In this document: one piece after another, positions 5,652 to 7,678 of the stretch
Numbering within the stretch: the stretch's first letter is position 1
Layout: the number at the start of each line of letters is the position of its first letter
NCBI GenBank assembly: GCA_002320485.1
Contig: DCKW01000052.1
Span: 4,307 to 11,984, forward strand
Source of the DNA: Micavibrio sp. UBA1664
GTDB taxonomy: Bacteria > Pseudomonadota > Alphaproteobacteria > Micavibrionales > UBA1664
Direction: 5' to 3'
Length of the DNA stretch: 7,678 nt
Notes under the pieces: generated by a model
What the model was told of the DNA's origin: nothing
What the model saw: only the letters and a program-made list of their open reading frames with translations
The model's database searches: none
Position numbers and translations under genes: made by a program

Positions 5652-6481
5652 ATATTACCATTTATTCCGATAAAGAAAGTTTGACGTCGACGCAATTTCT
5701 TGAAGAAGGTTTGCGTCAGATTTTTGGGGCAAATGCCGTTATAAGAGAATCAAACCGATTCGAGTTATCGTCTAGGCTCTCTCCCGCTACCGACCTGTTT
5801 ATAGTGCCCGGCATTATCGGGGAAACCTGCTTATATTATGATCATCTCAGCGGGGATAATGCCCGACATATCCAAAATTATGTCGCAGGCGGCGGCGTTT
5901 ATCTGGGTATTTGTGCAGGTGCCTATCAGGTCATGACGGATATACGTTTCACCGATCCGGACGGTAGCGTCCGTACAAGGCAAAGCCCCTACGGGTTTAT
6001 CGATGGACATGCCCAAGGCCCCATTAACGGAACGAGTCTTTATCACACAAACGGAGCGATCAACGGTCATACGGCGGTTCGTCCCATGGAATTGTCAGCC
6101 CATTTCGCGCAATTTAATTTTACCGGACGCGCTATCTACAGCAGTGGCCCTGCCTTTTACCCTGCCACAACAACAGGTGTCGGTTTGGCCAGATATCAGG
6201 ATCATCCGGAAAAACCGATCGGATTGATTTCCTCTTATTATGGTGACGGATTGGTCATCGGATCGGGGACGGCCCCCTATTATTCTGCAGACAGCTATCC
6301 TGATATCAATCCCAAAGGTCTGTCCACAGAAACCTATGAAACGGCGAAAAATTTGCGCGATACCCTTAAAGATCATGAACAAAACCGCTTCAATTATTGG
6401 AATTTGATTTTACAAACCGCGCAATGGCATAGACAAAATCTTGCACAAAAGCCTGCTCGTGTGCTAGCTAATTCCGCATGA
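5648..6481 (+). CDS. BPL_N-type protein with degenerate active site (paralog B)
   Basis: The 277-residue protein is related to its upstream neighbour: IYSD near the start (5-8), DLFIVPG (49-55), GGGVYLGICAGAYQ (81-94) with C89 at the nucleophile position, HAQGPI (121-126), SSGPAF (165-170), a GLARYQD segment (179-185), and a shared C-terminal helix pattern LxxHE...IL. Two expected features are altered. The oxyanion-type PGGA reads PGII, and the segment matching SSPHIE of paralog A reads GTAPYY, so the catalytic His and Glu appear absent. It may be a non-catalytic partner, or an enzyme with different chemistry that still uses the Cys. There is no signal peptide. The ATGA overlaps at both ends (with paralog A and trmFO), and no Shine-Dalgarno sequence precedes it, indicating translational coupling. 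My alignment is by eye; fold assignment is confident, loss of activity is inference. Confidence 0.8.
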   Translation: MNITIYSDKESLTSTQFLEEGLRQIFGANAVIRESNRFELSSRLSPATDLFIVPGIIGETCLYYDHLSGDNARHIQNYVAGGGVYLGICAGAYQVMTDIRFTDPDGSVRTRQSPYGFIDGHAQGPINGTSLYHTNGAINGHTAVRPMELSAHFAQFNFTGRAIYSSGPAFYPATTTGVGLARYQDHPEKPIGLISSYYGDGLVIGSGTAPYYSADSYPDINPKGLSTETYETAKNLRDTLKDHEQNRFNYWNLILQTAQWHRQNLAQKPARVLANSA

Positions 6482-7678
6482 CACAAAATATTATAAAACC
6501 CATTCATATTATCGGCGGCGGCATGGCCGGCAGCGAGGCCGCATGGCAAATCGCACAACTTGGCGTGCCCGTCATCCTTCATGAAATGCGCCCCGTTAAA
6601 AAAACCGACGCGCATAAAACGGATGGGCTTGCCGAACTGGTCTGCTCCAATTCGTTCAGAAGCGATGATAAAGAGGCAAATGCCGTTGGCGTATTACATG
6701 AGGAAATGCGTCTATGTAATTCAATTATCATAGGAAAAGCAGATATTCACGCCTTACCTGCCGGTGGAGCCTTAGCGGTTGATCGTGATATTTTCTCTCA
6801 AGATGTCACAAAAACATTAGAAGAACACCCCCTTATTACAATCGAAAGATCTGAAGTCGACGGACTTCCCCCATCCGAATGGGATAGTTGCATTATCGCC
6901 ACGGGCCCTTTGACATCAGATGCCTTGGCGCAAGATATTAAAAAAGTGACGGGCGAAGATGAACTGGCATTTTTTGATGCGCTTGCGCCGATCGTTTACA
7001 AGGACTCAATCGACATGTCCAAGGCGTGGATGCAATCCCGCTATGACAAAATGACGGCGCACGGCAACGGAAAAGATTATATCAACTGCCCGATGACAAA
7101 GGATCAGTACTATGCCTTTATCGATGCGTTGATCGCCGCCGAAAAAATGGAATTCAAGGACTGGGAAAAAGACACGCCCTATTTTGAGGGGTGTATGCCG
7201 ATCGAGGTTATGGCGGAACGTGGGCCGCAGACACTCTCCTTTGGGCCGATGAAGCCTGTCGGCCTCACCAACCCGCATAGTGACGAACAACCTTATGCCG
7301 TAGTGCAATTAAGACAAGACAACAAGCAAGGCACTTTATTTAATATTGTTGGTTTCCAGACAAAGATGAAATATGGCGCACAAACAGAAGTGTTTCGTAC
7401 AATCCCGGGATTGGAAAATGCGGAATTTGCCCGTCTGGGCGGTATTCACCGCAACACATTTATTAATTCGCCAAAATTACTGGATGAGACATTACGTCTT
7501 AAGGCGCGTCCTCACATCCGCTTTGCAGGGCAAATCACAGGATGCGAAGGCTATGTTGAATCCGCTGCCGTCGGTATGATGGTCGGACGGTTTGCCGCTT
7601 ATGAACGTTTGGGGATGGCCCCTGCCCTTCCGCCGCGCACAACGGCAATAGGGTCGTTACTGGCACATATCACAGGCG
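6478..7678 (+). CDS. trmFO: tRNA (m5U54) methyltransferase TrmFO, folate/FAD-dependent (3' truncated by window edge)
   Basis: The frame is open from ATG 6478 to the window end, giving 400 residues of a family that is usually about 435-470. The N-terminal dinucleotide-binding motif IIGGGMAGSEAA (11-22) binds FAD. The family block ELVCSNSFRSDD (53-64) contains C56, and FEGCMPIEVMAERG (236-249) contains C239; these match the two functional cysteines of characterised TrmFO enzymes (C53 and C226 in B. subtilis). FGPMKPVGL, FNIVGFQTK and GQITGCEGYVESAA are further family blocks. TrmFO makes 5-methyluridine at position 54 of the tRNA T-loop, using methylenetetrahydrofolate as the carbon donor and reduced FAD, in the cytoplasm. 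The start overlaps the stop of paralog B (ATGA) and has no Shine-Dalgarno sequence, so it probably depends on upstream translation. The final C-terminal residues lie outside the window. Confidence 0.96.
   Translation, partial: MTQNIIKPIHIIGGGMAGSEAAWQIAQLGVPVILHEMRPVKKTDAHKTDGLAELVCSNSFRSDDKEANAVGVLHEEMRLCNSIIIGKADIHALPAGGALAVDRDIFSQDVTKTLEEHPLITIERSEVDGLPPSEWDSCIIATGPLTSDALAQDIKKVTGEDELAFFDALAPIVYKDSIDMSKAWMQSRYDKMTAHGNGKDYINCPMTKDQYYAFIDALIAAEKMEFKDWEKDTPYFEGCMPIEVMAERGPQTLSFGPMKPVGLTNPHSDEQPYAVVQLRQDNKQGTLFNIVGFQTKMKYGAQTEVFRTIPGLENAEFARLGGIHRNTFINSPKLLDETLRLKARPHIRFAGQITGCEGYVESAAVGMMVGRFAAYERLGMAPALPPRTTAIGSLLAHITG

Noticed and set aside
4908..6481. Reading the two BPL_N-like genes as biotin-protein ligase (birA)
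   Set aside because: Neither protein contains the BirA catalytic or biotin-binding motifs (such as the GRGRxGR-type loop) and both are too short; only the N-terminal amidotransferase-like fold is present.
7006..7308. Minus-strand 100-residue open frame within trmFO
   Set aside because: It is entirely antisense to conserved TrmFO motifs and has no Shine-Dalgarno sequence or known domain.
1..7678. CRISPR arrays, insertion sequences, tRNA genes, toxin-antitoxin or phage-defence modules
   Set aside because: I saw no regularly spaced repeats, transposase frames, tRNA-like cloverleaf sequence or paired small toxin/antitoxin genes. The content is mostly housekeeping plus the BPL_N pair.

Overview
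The window most likely comes from a Gram-negative alphaproteobacterium of moderate GC content. The evidence is the form of the MutS ATPase core (GPNMAGKST followed by FLRQNALIAILAQ), the presence of a folate-dependent TrmFO (absent from E. coli-type gammaproteobacteria, common in alphaproteobacteria), an outer-membrane-type small lipoprotein and a Uup-type ABC-F protein. I cannot name the species from sequence alone.

Layout, left to right. Bases 1-816 are the 3' end of mutS (mismatch repair), cut by the window edge. Bases 858-2195 are rimO (radical-SAM methylthiotransferase acting on ribosomal protein uS12). Bases 2252-2629 encode a stand-alone response-regulator receiver domain. Its stop codon overlaps, tail to tail, the stop of a minus-strand uup gene (2626-4446). 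Upstream of uup, also on the minus strand, is a 65-residue lipoprotein gene (4517-4714) with its own strong Shine-Dalgarno sequence and a clear intrinsic terminator. An AT-rich spacer of about 190 bases (4715-4907) separates it from a rightward three-gene unit: two related but divergent BPL_N-type (glutamine-amidotransferase-fold) proteins at 4908-5651 and 5648-6481, then trmFO from 6478 to the window end (3' truncated). Both junctions in this unit are 4-base ATGA overlaps, so the three genes are almost certainly cotranscribed and translationally coupled.

How the genes relate. RimO, Uup and TrmFO all act on the translation apparatus (S12 modification, ribosome-associated ATPase, T-loop m5U54 in tRNA), and MutS repairs DNA; these are conserved housekeeping genes. 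The less familiar content is the BPL_N-like pair. The first member keeps the expected Cys-His-Glu catalytic set. The second keeps the Cys but appears to have lost the His, the Glu and the usual PGGA oxyanion loop. This suggests an enzyme/pseudoenzyme pair of unknown substrate tied to trmFO. The small lipoprotein ends in YRK, as does Braun's lipoprotein, and has strongly skewed codon use, making it a candidate peptidoglycan-anchored lipoprotein.

Initiation signals differ between genes. rimO, the receiver gene, uup and perhaps the first BPL_N gene have no usable Shine-Dalgarno sequence and carry a -10-like hexamer 6-8 bases before the ATG, as expected for leaderless mRNAs. The lipoprotein gene has a conventional leader.
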